From: a virus
Strand: one strand, 5' to 3'
Virus record (IMG/VR): IMGVR_UViG_3300046003_002157
Span: 1-28,934 of that record
DNA: 28,934 nucleotides
Shown: positions 5,507 to 12,776 of the stretch, in pieces
How positions within the stretch are numbered: position 1 is the stretch's first letter
Layout of the letters: each line of letters begins with the position of its first letter
Program-made: the position numbers and the translations under genes
Notes under the pieces: model-generated
Database searches by the model: none
Seen by the model: the letters and a program-made list of their open reading frames with translations, nothing else
What the model was told of the DNA's origin: nothing

Positions 5507-7169
5507 TCTGCCAGTTATGAACCGGCTCCGCAGGAGTGGGCGGGCGCTCTCGCCTGCCAGTCTGTTCTCGACTGGGGCGCAGGGTGTGATCTACGATCCA
5601 CGAGACCTGTCCACCATGTTCCAAGAGAGTACGGGTACAACGCCTGTCACGGCTCCGGGGCAGGTCGTGGGGCTGCGACTCGACAAGTCCAAGGGTGGGC
5701 CCGGGCCGGAGTTGGTATCCAACGGGGATTTCTCCAATGGCCAGACAGGGTGGACTGACGGTCCGACTACGCCATCTGGCTGGACGTTCGCGGGTGGTGT
5801 TTGCAGCGGCGCTGGGGCTGCCGGTGGGTATCAGAACGTCGGACAGGTAGTTTCTGGCAAGACCTACGTCGCAGAGTTTACTATCTCCAATTATGTTAAC
5901 GGCTCCTTGTCCCTTATAAATTCTGTAGTCGGTGCGTTCGGCACTGTGTTCAGTGGGAACGGGGTGATGCGCCAAGTATTCACGGCAGGTGCTACGGGGA
6001 CCATCGGGTTTATCCGGCGCACAACTAATTTCACAGGCACTATCGACAACTTTTCTGTGCGTGAGCTCCCCGGTAACCATGCAGTCCAAGCCACCTCAGG
6101 CGCACGCCTGACCTACGGCATCGAGCCCAAGACCGGCACGCGGAATTTGCTCACCTACTCGGAAGATTTCTCGAACGGAATTTGGGGTAAGACTAGCGCG
6201 ACGGTTACGACCAACACTGCTGTCGCACCGGATGGCACGACTACCGCTGACCTAATCCAGTTTACCGGAGCTCCGGGGGCAAGCCAAACCGTTTATGGAT
6301 ATGACACTAGAACGGGCGCGCACACTGTGTCCTTCTATGTAAAGGCCAATACTGCCGGCGGTGTGGGCCAGACAGTAAGGATCGACAGCACTGGTGCAGG
6401 AGCGAACGCGGTAGTCGCTACCCTTACTGCAGAGTGGCAGCGCTACAGTATCGCCATCAATCCGACAGGGTATTTTCAGTACAGGGTTATCAGCGCTGCA
6501 GGCAACACAGCTACTGAACTTCTTCTCTGGGGCGCACAACTCGAAACCGGCGCGGTCGCCACCGCTTACCAGAAAGTGGTCACTGCTTTCGAGGTCACCG
6601 AGGCCGGTGTCCCGACTTGCCACTACTGCGCCTACGCCGGCGCTAACGGCATGGCCACGCCATCGATCGACTTCACCGCGACGGACAAGATGAGCGTGTT
6701 TGCGGGGATGAGAAAGACAAGCGATGCTGCGGAGGCTATCGCTCTCGAACTGAACACCACTTATGATACGGGGAACGGAGCCTTTGCCCTGTTCGCGCCG
6801 GGTGGTATTTCAGCAGCCAGAGATAGCGCATTTGTCTGGGCGTCCAAGGGGACGCTCAAGTCGTTCACCGGACCACTTGCCGCCGCTTTCCCTGCGCCGA
6901 CCACTAATGTACTGACTGCACTAGGTGATATCGCTGGTGATGTAGCGGCTATCCGGGTCAACGGAACCCAAGTTGCGTCATCCAGCGCAGACCAAGGCAC
7001 CGGTAATTTTGGGAACTATACCCTTAATATTGGCAGACGTTCCGGTGGTACGTTGCCCTTCACCGGCCGAGACTACGGCATCGTCATCGTTGGCAAGGCC
7101 GCGTCTGCTGCCGAGATTAACATCACAGAAGCATGGCTGGCTGCGAACACCCCGACGGTCGTGCTGTAA
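5496..7169 (+). CDS. Carbohydrate-binding/LamG-like virion protein (557 aa)
   Basis: The start is the ATG at 5496 (AGGGG 5 nt upstream), giving 557 aa; a longer frame from 5448 lies inside the previous gene. Residues 30-65 carry a motif common in phage proteins, GVIYDPRDLSTMFQ to GLRLDKS. Residues about 69-190 are a CBM-like beta-sandwich (ELVSNGDFSNGQTGW). G193-NHAVQAT resumes the first motif. Residues 216-360 are a second sandwich (RNLLTYSEDFSNGIW to LLLWGAQLETG). Residues about 370-557 look like a concanavalin/LamG fold. Such proteins bind surface glycans, on the capsid or as fibres. Its place between terL and portal, with promoter and terminator signals, suggests an added cassette. Confidence 0.8.
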   Translation: MGFDLPVMNRLRRSGRALSPASLFSTGAQGVIYDPRDLSTMFQESTGTTPVTAPGQVVGLRLDKSKGGPGPELVSNGDFSNGQTGWTDGPTTPSGWTFAGGVCSGAGAAGGYQNVGQVVSGKTYVAEFTISNYVNGSLSLINSVVGAFGTVFSGNGVMRQVFTAGATGTIGFIRRTTNFTGTIDNFSVRELPGNHAVQATSGARLTYGIEPKTGTRNLLTYSEDFSNGIWGKTSATVTTNTAVAPDGTTTADLIQFTGAPGASQTVYGYDTRTGAHTVSFYVKANTAGGVGQTVRIDSTGAGANAVVATLTAEWQRYSIAINPTGYFQYRVISAAGNTATELLLWGAQLETGAVATAYQKVVTAFEVTEAGVPTCHYCAYAGANGMATPSIDFTATDKMSVFAGMRKTSDAAEAIALELNTTYDTGNGAFALFAPGGISAARDSAFVWASKGTLKSFTGPLAAAFPAPTTNVLTALGDIAGDVAAIRVNGTQVASSSADQGTGNFGNYTLNIGRRSGGTLPFTGRDYGIVIVGKAASAAEINITEAWLAANTPTVVL

Positions 7170-7180
7170 GGGGGTTTCCC

Positions 7181-7209
7181 TTGCCACGCGTAGCTGTACA
7201 GGTTATATT
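7181..7209 (+). promoter_or_regulatory. Sigma70-type promoter, copy B
   Basis: TTGCCA (7181-7186), 17 nt, TATATT (7204-7209), AGGAG (7224-7228) 7 nt before the ATG at 7236. It is preceded by GGGGTTTCCCTTGCCA, which matches the terminator tail upstream of copy A at 15 of 16 positions. Here, however, the 5' arm of the terminator stem is absent. It probably drives the head operon. Confidence 0.75.
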
Positions 7210-7235
7210 GCGTCAGACTGAGCAGGAGATACGAC

Positions 7236-7466
7236 ATGCGCTATGGTAACAAACCCGGTATGGACGAAAGCGCCGGCGCAGTCGCGCGCGGTAACAAGAA
7301 CAGCCAGCCGCCGGGCAAGACTGGTGAGCCGGGGATGTCGTCGTCTCCGCGGCCCAAGGCCAAGCCCAGCATGATGGCTCCCAAGTCCAGCAAGCGCCCC
7401 ATGGCAGACCCCAAGAAGAAGCAGGCGACCTACCCGGGCCGCAAGCAACCCAACGTCAAGCTCTGA
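7236..7466 (+). CDS. Small basic Pro/Lys/Ser-rich protein
   Basis: A 76-aa protein, MRYGNKPGMDESAGAVARGN and onward, ending GRKQPNVKL. It is low complexity: many Pro, Lys, Ser and Met residues (PKAKPSMMAPKSSKRPM), no predicted fold and strong positive charge. It has an excellent AGGAG ribosome site and stands 12 bp before the portal, as first gene of the unit driven by promoter copy B. Similar short disordered basic proteins are found next to portal genes in related podophages. They may bind DNA or virion components. The function is not established. Confidence 0.7.
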   Translation: MRYGNKPGMDESAGAVARGNKNSQPPGKTGEPGMSSSPRPKAKPSMMAPKSSKRPMADPKKKQATYPGRKQPNVKL

Positions 7467-7478
7467 GGTAGGGACATA

Positions 7479-9509
7479 ATGGCTGGTCTGACGATCCTGC
7501 GCGTAGTCGGTAACGAAGACCTTGTTCGCATCGAGCGCGAGCAGGCCGAGAAAGACCTATCTGCACGTCAGAACGCACCGGTCATGTTGGGCCTCGTGGC
7601 CTACCTGAAGCAGTGCTGGGATGCTGCGCGCATCTCGCGCGACCCGATCACGGACATCATGCTTACTGCCATGCGTCAGCGCAACGGCGAGTACGAGGCC
7701 GACAAGATGCAGGCCATCCGCTCGCAGGGCGGCTCTGAGGTCTTCATGATGATCACGGAGGTCAAGTGTCGGGCTGCCGAGAGTTGGCTGCGTGACATCC
7801 TGCTGGACAGTGGCTCCCCACCGTGGAGCCTAGCCCCTACGCCCATCCCTGATCTCTCCCCTAAGGACTCGGAAGAACTGCAGCTGGCCTTCGCTGAACG
7901 CATCATGGAGGTCCTGCAAGCTTCGGGACAAGCGCCCAGTCGGACACAGCTGGCAGAGCTCAAGGAAGCCGTGGCTCAGGAGTTCAGGTTCAAGATTCTG
8001 CAGGCGGCGCAGAACCGCGTCGAGCGGATGCAGACCCGGATCGAAGACCAGTTCAGCCAAGGCGGCTGGGCTGACGCCTTCAACGAGTTCATCACCGACC
8101 TTGTCACCTTCCCGGCTGCCTTCGTCAAGGGGCCCATCGTCCGCCGGCAGCGCTACCTCAAGTGGGACGGCACAACGCTGCAGCCCGGCGAGCGCATCGC
8201 GCCTGAGTACGAGCGGGTCAGCCCATTTAATATCTACCCCGAGCCGGGGATCACCCGGATCAACGATGGCTACCTGTTCGAGTACCATGAGATGACACGG
8301 ACCCAGCTGGCCGACCTGATCGGCGTGCCGGGGTATGACGACCAAGCCGTCCGCAAGGTCCTAGAGATCGGCAACACCCAGTCATGGGTGCAGGAGTGGC
8401 AGAAGGATTCCCGCGAGGAAGAGGAGCGCAAGTTCCACACAGAGCTTCGTCCCACGCAAGTTTACGACACGTTGGAGTTCTGGGGTAAGGTCAGCGGCAA
8501 GATGCTCCGCGAGTGGGGCATGACCGAAGAAGAAGTCCCTGACGAGGCCCGCGAGTACGACGCCAACGTCTGGGTGGTGGGTAACTACGTCATCAAGGCT
8601 GTCCTGAACTACGACCCGCTGGGGGAGAAGCCCTACGCCAAGACGTCGTTCATCAAGCAGCCCGGAGCCTTCTGGGGCAAGGGCATCCCTGAGATCATCG
8701 AGGACCTGCAGAACATCTGCAACGCAGCTGCACGGGCTCTGGTCAACAACATGGCGATCGCTTCGGGACCTCAGGTCGAGGTTAACCTTGAGCGGCTGCC
8801 GCCCAACGAGGACATCACACAGCTGCAGCCGTGGAAAATCTGGCAGGTCCTCAACGACCCGCTGGGTTCGTCTGCGCCAGCCGTGCGGTTCAACCAGCCC
8901 AACGACAATGCCAATACCCTGATGGGCGTCTACGACCGGTTCTCCAAGCTGGCAGACGACCACAGCGGCATCCCGTCCTACATCTACGGCGACACCAACG
9001 TGCAGGGGGCCGGGCGCACAGCGTCGGGGCTGTCCATGCTGATGGGCTCCGCGGGTAAAGGGATTCGTCAGGTCGTCATGCACATCGACAACGACGTGCT
9101 CAAGACCATCGTGCAGCGCCAGTTCGTCTACAACATGCGGTACGATCCGGATGAGTCGATCAAGGGCGATGCACAAGTCGTGGCTAAAGGGGCAGTGAAC
9201 CTCGCGGTTAAAGAGACGGTTAACGTCCGCCGCGTGGAGTTCCTCAACGCCACTGCCAACGAGTTCGACATGGGGATCATCGGTCCTGAGGGCCGGGCCG
9301 CGCTGCTGCGTGAGGTCGCCAAGGGGCTCCAGATGCCGAGCGATGACATCGTCCCGTCGCGCGACAAGCTCGCCATGATGAACCGGATGTCGGCCGCAGC
9401 CCCTGAGCAGATGCCTGCTCCCGGGGGCGGACAGCCGCAGGCTGAGACCATCGACCAAGCCGGCGCACCCGCCGGTGGTATGAACCTCGTTAGTGGGGGC
9501 CCGCAGTGA
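7479..9509 (+). CDS. Portal protein (head-tail connector)
   Basis: A 676-aa protein, of the size of podophage portals. The N-terminus is helical and charged (VGNEDLVRIEREQAEKDLSA). The centre contains YERVSPFNIYPEPGITRIND, a segment I associate with the portal stem/wing in P22-like and marine podophages, and KTSFIKQPGAFWGKGIPEI. Residues about 495-530 include IPSYIYGDTNVQGAGRTASG, the conserved loop region before the crown. The C-terminus is Pro/Gly/Ala-rich. Portals form the dodecameric ring through which TerL pumps DNA and to which the adaptors encoded at 17145 and 17789 should bind. It is followed by a GTGA-overlapping small gene, then scaffold and capsid, which is standard order. Confidence 0.9.
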   Translation: MAGLTILRVVGNEDLVRIEREQAEKDLSARQNAPVMLGLVAYLKQCWDAARISRDPITDIMLTAMRQRNGEYEADKMQAIRSQGGSEVFMMITEVKCRAAESWLRDILLDSGSPPWSLAPTPIPDLSPKDSEELQLAFAERIMEVLQASGQAPSRTQLAELKEAVAQEFRFKILQAAQNRVERMQTRIEDQFSQGGWADAFNEFITDLVTFPAAFVKGPIVRRQRYLKWDGTTLQPGERIAPEYERVSPFNIYPEPGITRINDGYLFEYHEMTRTQLADLIGVPGYDDQAVRKVLEIGNTQSWVQEWQKDSREEEERKFHTELRPTQVYDTLEFWGKVSGKMLREWGMTEEEVPDEAREYDANVWVVGNYVIKAVLNYDPLGEKPYAKTSFIKQPGAFWGKGIPEIIEDLQNICNAAARALVNNMAIASGPQVEVNLERLPPNEDITQLQPWKIWQVLNDPLGSSAPAVRFNQPNDNANTLMGVYDRFSKLADDHSGIPSYIYGDTNVQGAGRTASGLSMLMGSAGKGIRQVVMHIDNDVLKTIVQRQFVYNMRYDPDESIKGDAQVVAKGAVNLAVKETVNVRRVEFLNATANEFDMGIIGPEGRAALLREVAKGLQMPSDDIVPSRDKLAMMNRMSAAAPEQMPAPGGGQPQAETIDQAGAPAGGMNLVSGGPQ

Positions 9510-9736
9510 AGCAGGCCACCCCAGAAGTAATCCACGCGCTGGCAAGCAGCGTCCGTCAACACCCAGTCATCCTTGAGTGGCTGGGAGAGTGGCGGATGTC
9601 TGAGCTTGAGAGGCTACCCAGCGTCGGAGCACAGAGTGTGACACTTGCACAGGGGCGGTGTCAGATTCTGTCAGAGCTTTACAAGCTCGTAAATGAGTCC
9701 CCTGACTTAGCAGCACAGTCTCGTAGAGGCAGCTGA
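9506..9736 (+). CDS. Small head-module protein
   Basis: A 76-aa protein starting at a GTG that overlaps the portal stop (GTGA). The sequence MKQATPEVIHALASSVRQHP and onward is helical, with WLGEWRMSELERLPSVG and QGRCQILSELYKLVNESPDL. It resembles small proteins frequently found between portal and scaffold in podophages whose role is unproven. No motif or membrane segment is visible. Tight coupling to the portal implies a fixed stoichiometric or assembly role. Confidence 0.7.
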   Translation: MKQATPEVIHALASSVRQHPVILEWLGEWRMSELERLPSVGAQSVTLAQGRCQILSELYKLVNESPDLAAQSRRGS

Positions 9737-9769
9737 TCCAATCACGCACACCCGAGAGGAGCGTTCACA

Positions 9770-10774
9770 ATGGCTATTCCTGAGCAAGTACGTCGGCAGT
9801 CAGAGGCTGTTGCAAAGCTGTACGAAGACCTTAACCCCGAGTCTGAGGCCGCCCAAGAAGCGGCTGAGACGGGTAATGAGGGCTTTGAGGCTGAGCCTGC
9901 CAACCGTGTCGTACCTCTTGCAGCTGGGTCGGCGTCCGCCGAGCAAGGACGATCCGACAACACTGACGAAGAACTGACCTACGAACAGCGCTGGCGGTCC
10001 CTTCAGGGGATGTACAATGCTGACACCACCCGGCTTCGGGCGGAGAACACTCAGATGAACCAGCGGGTAACTCAGCTTGAACAGCTGATCGCCTCGCTCT
10101 CCGCACCCCAGCAGGGTCAACCTGCACAGGGCACTGCGGCTAGACTCATCACTGACAAGGACACTGAGGACTACGGCGATTCCATCGACGTCATGCGCAG
10201 AGCGGCTCGTGAAGAGTTCAGCGAAGCGCAGCGCGAGATCGCCGAGCTCAAGCGCATGGTCATGCAAGTGCAGACCAGCGTCGTCCCCAAGGTGGAGAGC
10301 GTGGTTCAGAGGCAAGCCCTCACTGCTGAGAACACGTTCTGGTCAGAGTTGTCCGCTATTGTACCCGACTGGCGTGAAATCAACGCCAACCAAGGGTTCC
10401 ATAGCTGGTTGCTAGAAGTCGATCCCCTGTCCGGTATGAACCGGCAGGTGTACCTCGACGCTGCACAAGGTCAACTCGACGCTCATCGCGTCGGCGAGTT
10501 CTTCCGTACGTGGCAGTCATCGAATGGCAATTCTGCTGCTCAGCAAACTCGGAACGTAACTGCTACTCAGCTCGAAAAACAGATCGCGCCGGGACGCGGT
10601 AGGACCACAGCTTCTGCCAGCACTGCTGGTAATGACGCCAAGGCTTACTCGCGTGTCGATATCGCCAAGTTCTTTGACGATGTTCGCAAAGGTGTGTATA
10701 AGGGCAAAGAGCAGGAGCGTGACCGGATCGAGCGCGATATCTTCGCCGCACAGCGCGAAGGTCGCATTACGTGA
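9770..10774 (+). CDS. Capsid scaffolding protein
   Basis: A 334-aa hydrophilic protein immediately before the major capsid gene. Residues about 70-110 (YEQRWRSLQGMYNADTTRLR then QMNQRVTQLEQLIASL) and 150-185 form coiled coil. The middle contains FWSELSAIVPDWREINANQG. The C-terminal 40 residues (YSRVDIAKFFDDVRKGVYKG then ERDRIERDIFAAQREGRIT) are a basic helix-turn-helix-like tail matching the coat-binding end of podophage scaffolds. It guides coat assembly into proheads and leaves before or during packaging. It has a good GAGAGGAG ribosome site. A virion-retained internal role cannot be excluded. Confidence 0.85.
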   Translation: MAIPEQVRRQSEAVAKLYEDLNPESEAAQEAAETGNEGFEAEPANRVVPLAAGSASAEQGRSDNTDEELTYEQRWRSLQGMYNADTTRLRAENTQMNQRVTQLEQLIASLSAPQQGQPAQGTAARLITDKDTEDYGDSIDVMRRAAREEFSEAQREIAELKRMVMQVQTSVVPKVESVVQRQALTAENTFWSELSAIVPDWREINANQGFHSWLLEVDPLSGMNRQVYLDAAQGQLDAHRVGEFFRTWQSSNGNSAAQQTRNVTATQLEKQIAPGRGRTTASASTAGNDAKAYSRVDIAKFFDDVRKGVYKGKEQERDRIERDIFAAQREGRIT

Positions 10775-10799
10775 AACTGGCTAAGTGAAAGGACAACAC

Positions 10800-11726
10800 A
10801 TGGCCTATCCAGTCGCTCCCGGCCGGCCGAACTATTCGGGTAACTTTATCCCCGAGGTTTGGTCCGGTAAACTGATCGAGAACTTCTACGACGCCACTGT
10901 GCTCGCAGCGATCTCGAACACCGACTACGAAGGTGAAATTCGCACCATGGGTGACACGGTTAATATCCGTACCCAGCCGAACATCACCATTCGTGAGTAC
11001 GTCAAGGGCCAGAACCTTGTCGTCGAGAACCCTGACTCGCCGAAGCTGCAGCTGGTCATCGACAAAGGTGAGTATTTCTCCTGCGTCGAAGACGACATCG
11101 ACCGTGTCCAGTCGGACATCAAGTTGATGGACATGTGGTCCAAGGACGCCTCGGAGCAGATGAAAATCAAGATCGACCAGCGCGTGCTGACCGATATGCT
11201 CCCGGGTATCGGCGCGTTCAACAAGGGCCTCACTGCTGGTCAGCAGTCGGCATCCTTCAACCTCGGCACGACGGCGTCCCCGCTGACCGTGACCAAGGAT
11301 GGCGCTGGCGGCACCACCTCCGTGATCGACCTGATCGTCGATATGGGCACCGTGCTCGACGAAGCCAACGTCCCCGAGTCGGACCGCTTCCTTGTGATCC
11401 CCGCCAAGATGGCTGGTATCGTCAAGAAGTCCGAACTGAAGGACGCGTCGCTGACCGGTGACGGTGTCTCCCCGATGCGCAACGGCCGTCTCGGCATGAT
11501 CGACCGCTTCACACTCTATGTGTCGCACAACCTGAACGTCTCTTCGGGTAAGACCTCGATCGTCGCTGGCCACAAGATGGGCTTCACCTTTGCGTCGCAG
11601 ATGACCGAGATGGAAACGCTTCGTGCGCAGTCCACCTTCGGGAACATCATCCGCGGGCTGCAGGTCTACGGCTACCAAGTCGTGAAACCTGAAGCTCTGT
11701 CGCAAGCCGTCGTCACGTTCGCATAA
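10800..11726 (+). CDS. Major capsid protein, HK97-type fold
   Basis: A 308-aa protein starting at the ATG at 10800 (AAAGGA 7 nt upstream). It begins MAYPVAPGRPNYSGNFIPEV, typical of podophage coats in which an N-terminal arm is followed by WSGKLIENFYDATVLAAISN. Then comes a beta-rich segment (GDTVNIRTQPNITIREY), the expected start of the HK97 spine helix/E-loop region. RFLVIPAKMAGIVKKSELKD and GLQVYGYQVVKPEALSQAVV near the C-terminus are also characteristic. It forms the icosahedral shell. Codon use is strongly biased to C/G-ending codons, consistent with high expression. Confidence 0.9.
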   Translation: MAYPVAPGRPNYSGNFIPEVWSGKLIENFYDATVLAAISNTDYEGEIRTMGDTVNIRTQPNITIREYVKGQNLVVENPDSPKLQLVIDKGEYFSCVEDDIDRVQSDIKLMDMWSKDASEQMKIKIDQRVLTDMLPGIGAFNKGLTAGQQSASFNLGTTASPLTVTKDGAGGTTSVIDLIVDMGTVLDEANVPESDRFLVIPAKMAGIVKKSELKDASLTGDGVSPMRNGRLGMIDRFTLYVSHNLNVSSGKTSIVAGHKMGFTFASQMTEMETLRAQSTFGNIIRGLQVYGYQVVKPEALSQAVVTFA

Positions 11727-11738
11727 GGAGACCTGATC

Positions 11739-12215
11739 ATGGTTGCTTATACCGACTCGCTCGGGTTCTATAAGAACTCGGCTGGCTTCACCGCCAACTA
11801 CACTGACCGCGTCAGCGTCATCGAGATCGAACTCGATTTCGCCAAGATCGCCGCTGCTCGGACCGCTGCTAGCGCAGCTGCGCTGACTTCGACCGATACG
11901 CTGGTTATCGGTGTGCTCCCCAAGGGCTCGTTCGTCCTGTCTGGCGTCGCTACGCTGGAGAAGGCCGAAGGCGCTGCGGGTAACATCGACGTCGGCATCG
12001 GCGGCGGAACCGTTGACTTCTGGGTTGACGGCTTCGACCTGAACGCTGCTGTGGGCACGACCGGCGGCTATGCCGACGCGACTGCCTACTACTGCGCGGT
12101 GAACACCAACATCCTGATGACGATCAACTCCGCCAGCATTGACGTCGCTCGCGTCAAGGTCTCGCTGGCTGTTGTGAACATGGGTGCTGATCTGGGCACG
12201 ATCCCGTCGGCTTAA
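11739..12215 (+). CDS. Beta-rich head-associated structural protein
   Basis: A 158-aa protein 13 bp behind the major capsid gene, with GGAG 8 nt before the ATG. After RVSVIEIELDFAKIAAARTA it is almost entirely beta and Gly/Ala/Thr-rich: TDTLVIGVLPKGSFVLSGVA, GNIDVGIGGGTVDFWVDGFD, and VARVKVSLAVVNMG at the end. The pattern resembles capsid decoration or fibre proteins found right after the coat gene. It ends just before a strong hairpin (12218-12237). Function is inferred from position and composition only. Confidence 0.75.
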   Translation: MVAYTDSLGFYKNSAGFTANYTDRVSVIEIELDFAKIAAARTAASAAALTSTDTLVIGVLPKGSFVLSGVATLEKAEGAAGNIDVGIGGGTVDFWVDGFDLNAAVGTTGGYADATAYYCAVNTNILMTINSASIDVARVKVSLAVVNMGADLGTIPSA

Positions 12216-12217
12216 CG

Positions 12218-12237
12218 GTGGGGGCTTCGGCCCCCAC
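12218..12237 (+). terminator. UUCG hairpin after head gene, probable partial terminator
   Basis: An 8-bp perfect GTGGGGGC / GCCCCCAC stem with a TTCG loop lies 3 bp past the stop. The sequence after it is TCCCTCATAC, without a T-run, so full termination is unlikely. It could attenuate read-through or protect the 3' end of the coat mRNA. Confidence 0.5.
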
Positions 12238-12260
12238 TCCCTCATACAGGAGATGGGAAA

Positions 12261-12728
12261 ATGTCTGTCTATACTGGGGTTACGCACTCTAGGCTCAAGG
12301 CGATCAGCCTTGAAGCGGACGAGGCGACCATTACGCGCCTGAACGTCACTGACTCTGTCCTGAGCAAGCGTGTGCGATTCACGATTGCTGAGGTAAACGC
12401 TGGGGCGACTCTCGTAGCCGCCATCACCGGCAAGAGTATCCGCATGGTCAGCTGCAAGGCCATCGCCGTTGGCGGTGCTGCTGGCGCAGTCACGACCGTG
12501 GATGTGCTGGGTACTGTGTCTACCGCACGCAAGCTCGTTGCCTTTGCTCAGGCCAACCTGACGCAGAGCACGGTGCTGACCGATGGTGGCACAGGCGCAG
12601 CTGTCCTCGCGGATGGTGCGTCCTACACTGCCAACGACGTGAGCACTGGCATCACCGTCGGCAAGACGGGCAGCAACGTGACGACTGCTACTCACATCGA
12701 CGTGATCTTCGACTACGTCGTTGTCTAA
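12261..12728 (+). CDS. Second beta-rich structural protein
   Basis: A 155-aa protein, MSVYTGVTHSRLKAISLEAD and onward, with AGGAG upstream. Repeated strands such as RVRFTIAEVNAGATLVAAIT and GKSIRMVSCKAIAVGGAAGA, plus TATHIDVIFDYVVV at the end, indicate a beta-sandwich. It shares size and style, though no clear sequence identity by eye, with the preceding 158-aa protein, and it is also followed by a hairpin (12733-12756). It is likely a capsid surface or head-tail-vertex component; function not proven. Confidence 0.7.
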   Translation: MSVYTGVTHSRLKAISLEADEATITRLNVTDSVLSKRVRFTIAEVNAGATLVAAITGKSIRMVSCKAIAVGGAAGAVTTVDVLGTVSTARKLVAFAQANLTQSTVLTDGGTGAAVLADGASYTANDVSTGITVGKTGSNVTTATHIDVIFDYVVV

Positions 12729-12732
12729 CACA

Positions 12733-12756
12733 AGTCAGGCCCTCCGGGGCCTGACT
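12733..12756 (+). terminator. Hairpin between head and fibre genes
   Basis: A perfect 10-bp stem AGTCAGGCCC / GGGCCTGACT with loop TCCG lies 4 bp after the stop codon and is followed by CCTTCATGAT. The T-tract is weak, so it is a partial terminator or mRNA stabiliser, stepping down expression between abundant head proteins and the fibre gene. Confidence 0.5.
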
Positions 12757-12776
12757 CCTTCATGATAGGATAGACC

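Noticed and set aside
8382-9545. 387-aa leftward frame opposite the portal
   Set aside because: Shadow of the portal gene's codon bias; crosses into the next gene and has no motif.
10767-12731. 654-aa open frame opposite scaffold end, capsid and the next two genes
   Set aside because: Antisense shadow caused by strong C/G-ending codon bias; composition is Asp/His/Arg/Val-rich nonsense and it runs across the boundaries of several real genes.
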